Shown here piece after piece: positions 51,178-60,308 of a DNA stretch of 64,000 bases. This stretch comes from Mucilaginibacter sp. JRF (GTDB lineage: Bacteria > Bacteroidota > Bacteroidia > Sphingobacteriales > Sphingobacteriaceae). The notes under the pieces are model-generated. The model was not told the origin of the DNA and ran no database searches. It saw nothing but the letters and a program-made list of their open reading frames with translations. Positions within the stretch are counted from its first letter, which is position 1. Each line of letters opens with the position of its first letter. The stretch spans positions 45,796 through 109,795 of the forward strand of contig NZ_JADFBY010000012.1 of NCBI RefSeq assembly GCF_015223065.1, in the 5' to 3' direction. The position numbers and the translations under genes are program-made.

Positions 51178-52725
51178 CTATTTTGCTTCCCCATCATTCT
51201 TCACCCCAACCATATTCATAAGGCTTTCCCTGTTCAAAGGCTCCATGCGGGTAATAGCTGAGGTTGATAGCTTGCCGTTAATATCAATAAGCGCGTACGA
51301 TGGGAACCCGCTTTTGGCGTTAATGTATTGCTTTATTTTTTCTAACAACTCCTCCTTAACAAAAATATGCGTTCCAGGAATTTCGAGTTCGCCAACCTTG
51401 TTTTTCCATTTGTCGGTAGTAGAGCTATTGGATGAGCAAAGGTAAATATACTCGATCGGCAGGTCTTTATTTTCGTTGTGCAGGCCTTTACTAAAAGGCA
51501 GGTCGCTCAGGCAGGGGCCGCACCATGTGGCCCAAAAATCAAGTATCAGCGCCTTTTTACCAAATTTAACTTTCAGTTGCTGCATAAAAGCCTCAACGCT
51601 GGTTAGGGTATCTAATTGGTACAGTTCGGCATCAAATTTGGTTTTGTATAATGGCGTAGCAATATCAGTACCCTGCGCGGTAGTTTTGCTGAAAAGATTA
51701 TCAACGCGTTTTTGCAGGGCTTTGGCCTTATCAAACTCCTGTAAAGCTAATTGCTTGCACCAGGGCGTATTTATTTGTGCGATGATGACGGGATAGAATT
51801 TCTCAAAATTATCCTTATACATATCCATCGCTAATAGTTTTAAAATATCAGCTTTGTCTGATGACGGGTAAGTACTATCAAGCAACTTTAATATCCCCGT
51901 TAATTCGTTTTTAGTTTTATCCTGATTATTTATCCAAAGGTATGTGTATAAGCGATGATAATAATCAGCACCACCATTGCTGGTGAAAAGCGGCTGATGC
52001 TTGCTTACGGCTTTAAACAAACTGTCGGGCATTTTTTCATTTGAATATGCAAGGCTAACCGTTACATAGAAATCGGATAAAGTTTCGTTGGCTACAGTGG
52101 GGCCAAATTTTGGATATTGCTTAATAAACTCATTGTTTATAAGCACAATTCGTTTGTATAAAGAGTCGAATTTGAATGTGAGAGAATCAACAGATGCGGC
52201 CTTTTTTGCCATGCGTAATGTGTATGCTTTAGATATCAAACCATCACGTTCATCCTTTCTGAACAGTACATATTTATTAGCAACAGTATTCAGTTCTCCA
52301 TCCTTACCTGAATAAACAACCCCATCGCCAATAAAATATATTTGTGATTTGGCGGCCTTTTGAGCGTCTATGGTAACCTTTAATCCTCCATCAACATAAA
52401 TACCGCTGTATAAGTAATCGCCAACGGTCAACCAAATCTGTTGGTGCGGGAGATTATCATTTAGTGTGATGGTGGCTGAGCCATCGGCACCTGTTTCGGT
52501 ATACTTTGTTACTTGCAGATCGCTGCTGAATTGCACCAGCGTATAGGTTATACGTACTTGCTTTACGCTATCTGGCAAATTATTAATCTTGATAGATAAT
52601 TGAGCCGGTTTGCGACCGACTAAATGGGCGTTCATTCTTTTGTCCTCAAGTGCCAGTGGTAAATTTTGCGCATGTATTTGCAGGCAGCTAAAAAATAGCA
52701 AAGAGAGTAATAAGGTACGTGCCAT
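51178..52725 (-). CDS. TlpA-like thioredoxin-domain protein
   Basis: 515-residue exported protein (signal peptide 1-19, IHAQ). A large N-terminal region (about 25-355) of unclear fold is followed by a TlpA/ResA-type thioredoxin domain with the active site WATWCGPC (Cys402, Cys405) and the cis-Pro region FPSYALID. It would reduce or shuffle disulfides in the periplasm. Long TlpA-like proteins of this shape are frequent in Sphingobacteriaceae, where partners are mostly unknown. Confidence 0.88.
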   Translation of the reverse strand: MARTLLLSLLFFSCLQIHAQNLPLALEDKRMNAHLVGRKPAQLSIKINNLPDSVKQVRITYTLVQFSSDLQVTKYTETGADGSATITLNDNLPHQQIWLTVGDYLYSGIYVDGGLKVTIDAQKAAKSQIYFIGDGVVYSGKDGELNTVANKYVLFRKDERDGLISKAYTLRMAKKAASVDSLTFKFDSLYKRIVLINNEFIKQYPKFGPTVANETLSDFYVTVSLAYSNEKMPDSLFKAVSKHQPLFTSNGGADYYHRLYTYLWINNQDKTKNELTGILKLLDSTYPSSDKADILKLLAMDMYKDNFEKFYPVIIAQINTPWCKQLALQEFDKAKALQKRVDNLFSKTTAQGTDIATPLYKTKFDAELYQLDTLTSVEAFMQQLKVKFGKKALILDFWATWCGPCLSDLPFSKGLHNENKDLPIEYIYLCSSNSSTTDKWKNKVGELEIPGTHIFVKEELLEKIKQYINAKSGFPSYALIDINGKLSTSAITRMEPLNRESLMNMVGVKNDGEAK

Positions 52726-52838
52726 AGGAGTAGGTAATTGCGTTTAGTTTAAGGTTTTATGCAATAACGGGTGTGCGCATAATTTATTTTAGAGGGATAA
52801 TATTCAAATCATTAGCTTGTTCATTAGTGATCATAAAC

Positions 52839-52878
52839 CAGCAAGGCCTCTCTAATTTTTTTTAGAGAGGCCTTGCTG
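52839..52878 (-). terminator. 17-bp perfect hairpin
   Basis: CAGCAAGGCCTCTCTAA (52839-52855) and its complement (52862-52878) with a loop of six T, 20 nt after the stop of the gene at 52898. On the minus strand the following bases are GGTTTATG, so it lacks a clean T run and may be partly a 3'-end stabiliser. Confidence 0.75.
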
Positions 52879-52897
52879 ATTTATATTTTTACTCAAT

Positions 52898-53779
52898 TTA
52901 CTTTTTATAGGAGAATTTTATGCTTCGAGGTAGCGGTGAAAGGTTATCTGATGGGAAATCCTGAATCTGATCACCGGTAAGTTGCAGGCTTGTAAGGTAG
53001 TTGTCGGCATCGGTTTCGGTAACCGCGGTGAACGAGCCGGAAGTAACAGTATTATTTAAAGCCTTAATAGTAAAATCAACACCGGTTAATAAGTTTACCG
53101 ATGCCTTACCATAGTTCAAATATTTATCAATGTTCACCGTAGTATTAGCCGCGAATATAGGGGCAAAAAGCGCTCCCGGGTTATATACCTTTTTTGAGGT
53201 ATTGTACTTTAAAACGTACTGTCTTGTTACAGTGCCATCGGTATTTACTAACGCAAATTTGGTGTAGTTGCCATTTACAACCTCGTAATTAATGGTTGAA
53301 TAAGGTTCACCCTCCTTGCCGTCAAAATTGATCAATATGATCACCTTATTCAAATAGCCGTTTTCATCATAAGTAAAGCGTTGTATGTGAATAATATCGT
53401 AGCCGTTTTGCACCTCATAGGTTTTATGTGTAGTGACCCGTCCAAGCGCATCAACCTCATATGTATCGTTATAGCGGCTATCTAAAGTGAACTGATTGTT
53501 CTGGTAGCTAAAACCTACGTTTGTTGATACCGATCTATCAATATCATAATTCAATACTGATTGTATTTTGCCGTCGCTGTTATAAGCTATGCTGTCAACC
53601 TGATCTTTTTTATTAATAGCAAGCTCGCCCCACTCATAAGTTGCTGATGAGATTTTTAACGTGGGTTCAGTAGTTTCATCAATGCCGGCATTATTGTCTT
53701 TTTTACATGATGAAAAAGCGATCAATGTTAACAGGCAAATGGCTTTACCAAAATGCTTTAGGCGGGTGTTAGGTTTCAT
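52898..53779 (-). CDS. Lipoprotein of unknown function with repeated beta units
   Basis: 293-residue lipoprotein (FSSC, Cys25, followed by KKD). The body has repeated hairpins of the pattern Y-N-x-DGKI and YDENGYL (YNSDGKIQS, YDENGYLNKV), as in YD-repeat and DUF4595-type proteins, which fold as beta sheets. Surface or periplasmic location. Function not known. Alone between two non-coding stretches. Confidence 0.65.
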   Translation of the reverse strand: MKPNTRLKHFGKAICLLTLIAFSSCKKDNNAGIDETTEPTLKISSATYEWGELAINKKDQVDSIAYNSDGKIQSVLNYDIDRSVSTNVGFSYQNNQFTLDSRYNDTYEVDALGRVTTHKTYEVQNGYDIIHIQRFTYDENGYLNKVIILINFDGKEGEPYSTINYEVVNGNYTKFALVNTDGTVTRQYVLKYNTSKKVYNPGALFAPIFAANTTVNIDKYLNYGKASVNLLTGVDFTIKALNNTVTSGSFTAVTETDADNYLTSLQLTGDQIQDFPSDNLSPLPRSIKFSYKK

Positions 53780-53882
53780 TGTATCTGTTTATGGTTTAAA
53801 GTTTACCACCTTCTGACGGTGATGGGCAATAAAGGTTTAACGCTAAAGAATATAATTATCAGGCCAGTATCTAATTTATTTT

Positions 53883-54956
53883 TTACCCAACCACAATACT
53901 AAAGCTATCCGCCAAAGTAGCGCCATTCTCCGGTAGTGGGTCAATAGTATAATATGCGCCGTTAAGCGTAAGCCCTTGTGTTTCTTTTTTAATGCTGATC
54001 CTTAAAAAGCCGTGCCGGGTGTCCTGCGATGCGGCGAGGGTAATGTTGTCCAGCAAAGGGTCGTCGGCGCTAAAATGCGGGTCATTGGCATGAGCCAGCG
54101 GGTGTAGCTCATCAAAACCGCCCGCCCCGGCAACCAGATAGGTTAAGGTACCGTTATCGTAATTTTTTTGGAAACGCTGATAATTGTGCACGTGCCCGCT
54201 AACCGCCAGATCGGGCCGGATGCCCGTTTCAGCAAACACACCTTCCAGTAATTCGATCATAGGCCTGCTGCAACCATGATTAATATCGGCCGAATAAGGC
54301 GCATGGTGAATGGCCAGAATAATGGCTTTGGCCGGTCGTAAGCTATTCGCGGTATATAATTCTTCTACCAGCCAGGCGCGTTGCTCGGCAGTAACCACGC
54401 CGTATTTGGGCACGTTACTGTACATGCCTATAATGGTGGCTAATGGTGTGTCGAGCGTCCAGTACGCATTGGGCTGTATGCCGCTTTTACGTTGGCTACC
54501 ACCGCTAAATGTTATATCGCGTGGTTCGGTGCCGCAAAATACGGTGGTAAAGGCATCCAGGCTATGGTATGGTTGCCCGGCGCCTGGGTTAACATCGCCA
54601 TCGTGGTTACCGGCTATGGCATATATCGGTGCCGAATATTTTTCATAAGGCTTGAAGAACTGATCGGCATAACCTTGTGCCTCGCCATAATGATAAACCA
54701 CGTCGCCCAAATGGTACAAAAAGTCGGGTTTTTCAGCCTGATTGGCCATTAAGGCTGCAACCCTGTGCTGAAAAGCATTGTCACGAAAGCCACCTGTATC
54801 GCCCACCATGTTGAAAACCAACTCGTCCTTATCCTCGCCAGGGTGTTTCAGGTGATAGGGATATTGCCCTGCTGCTTGCGGCAGTGGTTGAAATTTATGG
54901 CTGTCATCAGGTTGGTTAAGTTTAAATATAGCACGATACATGGTAGTAGTTTGCAT
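53883..54956 (-). CDS. Metallophosphoesterase
   Basis: 357-residue calcineurin-like phosphoesterase. The dinuclear metal motifs are in order: NMVGDTGGF, YHLGDVVYH, AGNHDGDV, LAIHHAPYS and VSGHVHNYQRF. This resembles purple acid phosphatase-like or Icc-like enzymes; no signal peptide is seen if the ATG at 54956 is used, so it is probably cytoplasmic. A Met five codons later (54941) is also possible; starts further upstream look non-coding. Substrate unknown. Confidence 0.85.
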   Translation of the reverse strand: MQTTTMYRAIFKLNQPDDSHKFQPLPQAAGQYPYHLKHPGEDKDELVFNMVGDTGGFRDNAFQHRVAALMANQAEKPDFLYHLGDVVYHYGEAQGYADQFFKPYEKYSAPIYAIAGNHDGDVNPGAGQPYHSLDAFTTVFCGTEPRDITFSGGSQRKSGIQPNAYWTLDTPLATIIGMYSNVPKYGVVTAEQRAWLVEELYTANSLRPAKAIILAIHHAPYSADINHGCSRPMIELLEGVFAETGIRPDLAVSGHVHNYQRFQKNYDNGTLTYLVAGAGGFDELHPLAHANDPHFSADDPLLDNITLAASQDTRHGFLRISIKKETQGLTLNGAYYTIDPLPENGATLADSFSIVVG

Positions 54957-55247
54957 ACACAGATGTTTTGGCGCAAGGTAGGTTTTTGGTGTTAAGGCAA
55001 TGTTTAGTGAAAAGCAGGGATTGTTAAAATGGCATTTTATTTGAGCCTGAATATTAGAGGGGATTACGGGCGTTGTAATCATTAATTAAATGTTGCGACT
55101 GTCAAAATAAAGGTAAGTGTGTGAAGCAAAGTGCAGTAAATTAACATTTTGCACACTTTGTTTACGGTAGTTGTACTGATTGTGTGGTAGCACGCTGTCC
55201 CTATTTGCCCTAATTTAGTGGTATAAACCAAAAAACAATAACACGAT

Positions 55248-55469
55248 ATGCATACCGAAAGCGAAATTCAATTTGAGGGGGTTTTAGCCCTTACAAAGCT
55301 TCCAGATGAGGCTTTGTTAAATCACCAATCGATTACCGTACCTGCGGCAATTACCGATGAGCGCGATGGCCTGCTTTATATTTATGGCGTAACTTTTAAA
55401 CGCGTTGAGAACGAATTGCACCCCATTGGATGGGAGTATCAAAGTTTTGATATGTTGTTAGCATCGTAA
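55248..55469 (+). CDS. Small protein of unknown function
   Basis: 73-residue soluble, acidic protein (ESEIQFEGVLALTKLPDEALL near the start, HPIGWEYQSFDML at the end). No motif recognised. Codon use and a good terminator at 55536-55578 suggest that it is a real gene. Confidence 0.6.
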   Translation: MHTESEIQFEGVLALTKLPDEALLNHQSITVPAAITDERDGLLYIYGVTFKRVENELHPIGWEYQSFDMLLAS

Positions 55470-55535
55470 CAAAATAGCCTTTAAATATTGTGTAGTGTAA
55501 AGCCAACATTCGGCACTTCGTTAATTTTGATCAGC

Positions 55536-55578
55536 ATCAGCTAATCGTTGCAGGTACAACAGTTAGCTGATTTTTTTT
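55536..55578 (+). terminator. Rho-independent terminator of the 73-residue protein gene
   Basis: ATCAGCTAA (55536-55544) and TTAGCTGAT (55563-55571) with an inner CGTTG/CAAC pairing, then a run of eight T. Confidence 0.85.
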
Positions 55579-55705
55579 ATGATCAGGTTTATCGTGTACA
55601 TTTCTCCGGTAGCTCAAAGTGAATTATACTTGTTACAAATCAAACACCCTCATAATGTGAAAAATAAACATATTTGCGAGGGGGTAACCATATAAACACT
55701 TACTG

Positions 55706-58057
55706 ATGATTTTTAACAAAGTTCGCGGGGCGAAAAGCTTTTTGATATGTGCCGGTTTGCTTTTAGGCTGTACTATAATTGTGCAATGCGTTAGCCGTAA
55801 ACCTGTACCAGCCGCGCCCGCAGCAGTAAGTGAAAGCAGTAAGCCTGCGGAGGTAAAGGATAGCATCGACTTCACCACATCAAAAGTGCTAACGGCTGCT
55901 GAATCCATGAGCCAAATACAACTGGAACCCGGCTACGAGGTTAAGCTGGTAGCCGCCGAACCATTGGTAAGTACCCCTGTGGCTATAACCTTTGATAACA
56001 TAGGCCGCTTATGGGCTGTTGAGATGAACGGCTACATGCCCGATACTTTAGGCACAGGCGAGGATGACCCTACAGGTAAGATCGTCATCCTGAATGATGA
56101 TGATAAGGATGGCCGGTATGACCGCCGCACCGTTTTTATTGATTCGCTGCGTTTACCCCGTGCTTTATGCCTGATCAATGGTGGCGTGCTGGTTGCAGAG
56201 CCACCGAGGCTATGGTTTTACCCTATTAATGGCGATAAACCGGGCAAGCGCACACTGGTCGACTCGAAATATACCGAAGAAGGTAACGTAGAGCATCAGC
56301 CTAATGGATTACTGCGCGCTATGGATAATTGGATATACAATGCCAAATCATCTAAACGATACCGTTTTATCGACGGTAAATGGGTAATACAGCGCACACA
56401 CTTCAGGGGGCAATGGGGTATTAGTCAGGATAATTATGGGAGATTGTATTATAACGATAATTCATCAAACGTAATTGGCGATTACTTTTTGCCCGGCTTC
56501 GGCACGGGCAATGCCGACCAATTGAACGTTGCCGGATTTACCGAACGCATTGTGGCCGATAATCGCGTTTACCCTGCCCGGCCAACATCCGGTGTAAACC
56601 GTGGTTACACTGCAGGCATGCTTGATGATAAGCAAAGGTTGGTTAGCTTTACTGCCGCTTGTGGGCCGCTGGTGTACCGTGGCGGGCTATGGGGCGATAG
56701 CGTGCAAAATGTTTTTGTAGCCGAGCCATCAGCAAACCTCATAAAGCGTAATGTTATTAATGCCAATGGTTACTTAACCAAAGGTAAACAAGCCTACAAA
56801 GGCCACGAGTTTTTAGCCAGTACCGATGAACGTTTCCGCCCGGTAAACCTGAACGATGGGCCCGATGGCGCTTTGTACATAACAGATATGTACCGCGGCA
56901 TCATTCAGCATAAAACATACCTTACCGGTTACCTTAAGGGAGAGATTGCCAAGCGCAACCTGTCGCAACCATTAAATTGCGGGCGTATTTATAAGATAGT
57001 ACCCACAGGCAGTAACCCCAACCCAATTACCATACCGCAGGATGCCCAGGAATTGGTAAAACTACTTGGCAACACCAACGGCTGGTTGCGCGACCGTGCC
57101 CAGCAAACCATTATTGATAATAAACTGACGGCTGCTATCCCCGCGTTAAAACAAGCCCTGCAAGCCTCAAGTAAAATACAAGCCATCCACTCCTTATGGA
57201 CTTTAGAGGGTTTGCATGCTTTGAGTAATGACGAGGTAACATCACTTCTAAAAAGCAACGACCCCTGGTTGCGGGTGCAGGCGCTGAGTGTACTTCCGTC
57301 GGTTATTGATAAAGCATCATACAAAAATTATGTGGCCGAATTGCAAAGAATGGTTACCGCTAATGATGAAGCGGTTGCGCCATATATAGCATTCCTGTCG
57401 CCGGTTATTGCCGGGTACGATAAGGTTGCCGCTAACAACATGCTTAAACAACTGGCACAGCAGTATCCTACAAACAAATACGTGTCCGATGCGGTGATCA
57501 GTAACCTGTCCGGTCGTGAAAAGGAGTTTGCATCAATAATAAGTGATACCGCCGCGGTGTTCGCGAAACGTTTAAAAAAGGTGATAACTACCCGCACCAA
57601 CCGCCTGCTGAATAACGATCCGCTTAAGCTGAAAAAAGAGTTTCCGCGCGGGGCGACCATATTCAGCAGCACCTGCCAAACCTGTCACGGTGCCGATGGT
57701 AATGGTGTGAAGGGACTTGCCCCGCCATTCAACCGTTCGCAGTGGATAAACGGCGATAAAAACAGGCTGATAGCCATTGTACTTTACGGCCTTACCGGCC
57801 CCGTTGAGGTTGACGGCCACGAGTACAAAGCCCCCGAAATAAACGGCGATATGCCGGGCATAGGCGGCGCCAAAGAAATTGGCGATGAAGATATAGCGCA
57901 ACTGCTAAGCTACCTGCGCCGGTCGTGGCAAAACAAGGCCAACTCAGTTAGCGCTAAAGAGGTAGGCGCTATCCGCAACATGCTGAAAGATCAAAAAAGC
58001 GCTTTCACCGTTGAAAAGCTCAACGCCGCTTTCCCCGGGAATGATGAGCGACCTTAA
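55706..58057 (+). CDS. PVC-type membrane dehydrogenase with HEAT repeats and cytochrome c domain
   Basis: 783-residue exported protein with a possible lipobox (LLLGC, Cys22). In order: a PQQ/GSDH-type beta-propeller dehydrogenase-like domain (about 70-430, DUF7133 type), HEAT-like repeats (about 445-600), and a cytochrome c domain with heme site CQTCH at 657-661 and a late Met as sixth ligand (GDMPGIGG). Electrons from the propeller-bound substrate would pass to the heme and the respiratory chain. The substrate, likely a sugar or alcohol, is not known. Adjacent downstream are two broken oxidoreductase genes. Confidence 0.85.
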   Translation: MIFNKVRGAKSFLICAGLLLGCTIIVQCVSRKPVPAAPAAVSESSKPAEVKDSIDFTTSKVLTAAESMSQIQLEPGYEVKLVAAEPLVSTPVAITFDNIGRLWAVEMNGYMPDTLGTGEDDPTGKIVILNDDDKDGRYDRRTVFIDSLRLPRALCLINGGVLVAEPPRLWFYPINGDKPGKRTLVDSKYTEEGNVEHQPNGLLRAMDNWIYNAKSSKRYRFIDGKWVIQRTHFRGQWGISQDNYGRLYYNDNSSNVIGDYFLPGFGTGNADQLNVAGFTERIVADNRVYPARPTSGVNRGYTAGMLDDKQRLVSFTAACGPLVYRGGLWGDSVQNVFVAEPSANLIKRNVINANGYLTKGKQAYKGHEFLASTDERFRPVNLNDGPDGALYITDMYRGIIQHKTYLTGYLKGEIAKRNLSQPLNCGRIYKIVPTGSNPNPITIPQDAQELVKLLGNTNGWLRDRAQQTIIDNKLTAAIPALKQALQASSKIQAIHSLWTLEGLHALSNDEVTSLLKSNDPWLRVQALSVLPSVIDKASYKNYVAELQRMVTANDEAVAPYIAFLSPVIAGYDKVAANNMLKQLAQQYPTNKYVSDAVISNLSGREKEFASIISDTAAVFAKRLKKVITTRTNRLLNNDPLKLKKEFPRGATIFSSTCQTCHGADGNGVKGLAPPFNRSQWINGDKNRLIAIVLYGLTGPVEVDGHEYKAPEINGDMPGIGGAKEIGDEDIAQLLSYLRRSWQNKANSVSAKEVGAIRNMLKDQKSAFTVEKLNAAFPGNDERP

Positions 58058-58078
58058 AGGTATTAAGAGCTTTTGTTG

Positions 58079-58210
58079 TTATAACGACTGTTGATACTCA
58101 GCTTTATCAACATCGACTGATGCTCCGTGGAGGAATATAGCCCAAAGCAGCGGCATATCCGGGTCGGCATCAACTTGGTATACCTTTTGATTTACATTTA
58201 CTGAGATCAT
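58079..58210 (-). pseudogene. N-terminal remnant of a 2Fe-2S subunit of a molybdenum hydroxylase (IorA-like)
   Basis: A 43-codon frame starts MISVNVNQKVYQVDADPDMP and goes on LLWAI. This is the strongly conserved N-terminus of the small iron-sulfur subunit of isoquinoline 1-oxidoreductase/aldehyde oxidase-type enzymes, which normally continues with RDxLGLxGTKFGCG and cysteine ligands. Here it changes after residue 25 to unrelated sequence with no cysteine and stops at 58079. It therefore looks like a deletion remnant. The family's intact proteins have about 150 residues and pair with a large molybdopterin subunit, not found here. Confidence 0.75.
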
Positions 58211-58309
58211 ATTTCGCTGCCTTGTGTATCGTATTTAATACTAAGATGATAAGTGTAGTCAAATTGCCTCTCTCTAAATTCAAACCAACATTTACCAAAT
58301 TATACCATT

Positions 58310-59542
58310 ATGAAAAAGCTATTTACGTTGCCATGGGCTATCGGCATACTGCTATTGGCGGCATGTTCAAGCAATAATGATGAACCCGAGGCCGAGCAAC
58401 CATCTGTTGAAAATCCATCTTCGGTTGAAACTGATCCGCCTAATACGAGTTATTCGCCTGCGTTTAGCGGTCAAACCCGTGTTAATGCTACCCGTACAAC
58501 TACCGCTTATAGTTCGCGCGTTGTTACAACCGCGTTAACGGCTCCCTGGGGTATCACCTCATTGCCCGACGGGCGGTTGCTCATTACCCAAAAGGGCGGC
58601 ACTATGCGTATAGTCACCACATCGGGGCAGGTTGGCAGCCCAATAACGGGTATCCATACGGTAAACAGTGGTGGTCAGGGTGGTTTATTGGGTCTTTGTA
58701 TCGACCCTGATTTTGATACCAACCGCATGGTGTACTGGGTGTTTTCTGAACCTGGTAGTAATGGCAATTTGACCGCGGTAGCCAAAGGTCGCCTGTCCGA
58801 TGATGAAGCAACCATTGAGAATGCTACCGTGATTTACAGGGCAACGCCGGGCTACAGCGGTACCGCCCATTATGGCGGGCGTATTCTGTTTGATGCAACC
58901 GGCAACCTGTTGGTGAGTACAGGCGAGCGGTCAGACCTTAGCACCCGGCCATTGGCGCAATCACTAAACGCGTCATGAGGTAAGATCATCCGTATCACTA
59001 CCGGCGGGCAGGCGGCATCCGGCAACCCAACCATAGGGCAGGCCACCGGCCGCCCCGAGTTGTATACCCTTGGCCATCGTAACCCGCAGGGCATTGCCAT
59101 ACACCCGGTAACCGGCGAACTTTGGCAAAGTGAGCACGGGCCTCGCGGGGGCGACGAGATCAACCGTATAGCAGCCGGAGCTAACTATGGCTGGCCAACC
59201 ATTACTTACGGTATTGAATACAGCGGCCAGCCTGTAGGCAGCGGTATTCAGCAGCAGGACGGATTGCAACAACCGGTGTATTACTGGGACCCGGTAATAT
59301 CGCCCAGCGGAATGACATTTTACAGTGGCAGCCGCGTGCCCGAATGGGAGAATAACCTGTTTATCGGCGCTTTAAGCGGGGAGCACATTGCGCGCTTAAC
59401 CATTGAAAACAACCGTGTAACCGGCGAAGAAAGATTACTGGCCAGCGAAGGTCAGCGCTTTAGGGATATTACCCAGGGTACTGATGATGCATTGTATGCC
59501 ATTACTGATGCAGGGCGGCTATATCGTATAGACCGGGATTAG
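58310..59542 (+). pseudogene. PQQ-dependent sugar dehydrogenase interrupted by an in-frame TGA
   Basis: 409 codons in one frame encode a lipoprotein (LAAC, Cys19) with a GSDH-type beta-propeller: LTAPWGITSLPDG, GGQGGLLGLCIDPDF, HYGGRILFD, then, after the stop, TLGHRNPQGIAIHP, SEHGPRGGDEIN and ANYGWP. A TGA at 58976-58978 splits it (SLNAS-stop-GKIIRI) at a place where homologues have SLGK or similar, so a single TTA-to-TGA change explains it. The frame on both sides is intact and well conserved, so the loss is recent, a sequencing error, or read through. If not, the product would end at residue 222 without the second half of the propeller. Confidence 0.9.
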
Positions 59543-59653
59543 TGCTTTATAAAACAGTAATAATGGTAAGTAATACAGTAATCCATATAATAAACAGGAG
59601 GTAATTAGTAAGCAACTTTGTGCCGCGTAAGTAATCATCCCGCGCAAAACATC

Positions 59654-60265
59654 ATGAGTATAAAAAGCAGCTTATATACAATAACACTCGTCCTGTTTTC
59701 AGTTTGCCTGTTTGGTAACACCTCCTGTGCCCAGCAAGGTAACAAACAAAAAGTGCTTATAGTTTACCTTTCGCGCACGGGTAATACCCAGGCGGTAGCC
59801 AAAATGATCAACGAATTTACAGGTGGCGATCTGGTTGAGCTGGAGTTAAAAACCCCGTACCCGGCCAATTACCAAACCACCGTAAACCAGGTAGCTAAAG
59901 AAAATGAAACAGGTTACCTGCCTCCGCTAAAAACACGTATTGATGGCATCAATAAATATGATGTGGTATTTATAGGCTTCCCAACGTGGGGGATGCAGTT
60001 GCCGCCGCCCATGAAAAGCTTTTTAAGCCAGTATGATCTTAAGGGTAAAACGGTGATCCCCTTTAATACTAACGCGGGTTATGGCATAGGCAGCAGTTTT
60101 GAAACCGTTAAGCAACTATGCAAAGGTTGTAACCTTAAAGAGGGCTTTACTACAACAGGCGGCAAGGAAAGGGATGCGATACTATTTGTGATGAAGGATG
60201 GCAAAGAAAAGCAGGTACGCGATGAGGTGAAGAAATGGCTGAAAGATATCGGCATCATCAACTAA
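59654..60265 (+). CDS. Exported flavodoxin-like protein
   Basis: 203-residue flavodoxin (Flavodoxin_4 type) with an N-terminal signal that may be a lipoprotein signal (NTSC, Cys26). The FMN phosphate loop is SRTGNTQAVA; further FMN contacts are in FIGFPTWGMQLPPPMKSF and NTNAGYGIGSSFETV. It moves electrons by way of FMN in the periplasm, perhaps for the nearby reductases. The Met at 59654 fits the signal peptide; the start 36 nt before is not supported. The AraC-type gene converges on it. Confidence 0.85.
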   Translation: MSIKSSLYTITLVLFSVCLFGNTSCAQQGNKQKVLIVYLSRTGNTQAVAKMINEFTGGDLVELELKTPYPANYQTTVNQVAKENETGYLPPLKTRIDGINKYDVVFIGFPTWGMQLPPPMKSFLSQYDLKGKTVIPFNTNAGYGIGSSFETVKQLCKGCNLKEGFTTTGGKERDAILFVMKDGKEKQVRDEVKKWLKDIGIIN

Positions 60266-60308
60266 AACACATTGAAGTTAGACCGGGTCGACATGCAAAA
60301 TGTATTCA

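Noticed and set aside
55100..55170. Inverted repeat around AGCAAAGTGCA / TGCACACTTTGT
   Set aside because: Pairing is imperfect with a long spacer; it may be fortuitous in an AT-rich gap.
58976..58978. TGA in the sugar dehydrogenase as a selenocysteine codon
   Set aside because: The position is normally a plain residue such as Leu, away from any catalytic Cys, and no obvious selenocysteine hairpin or sel genes are seen.
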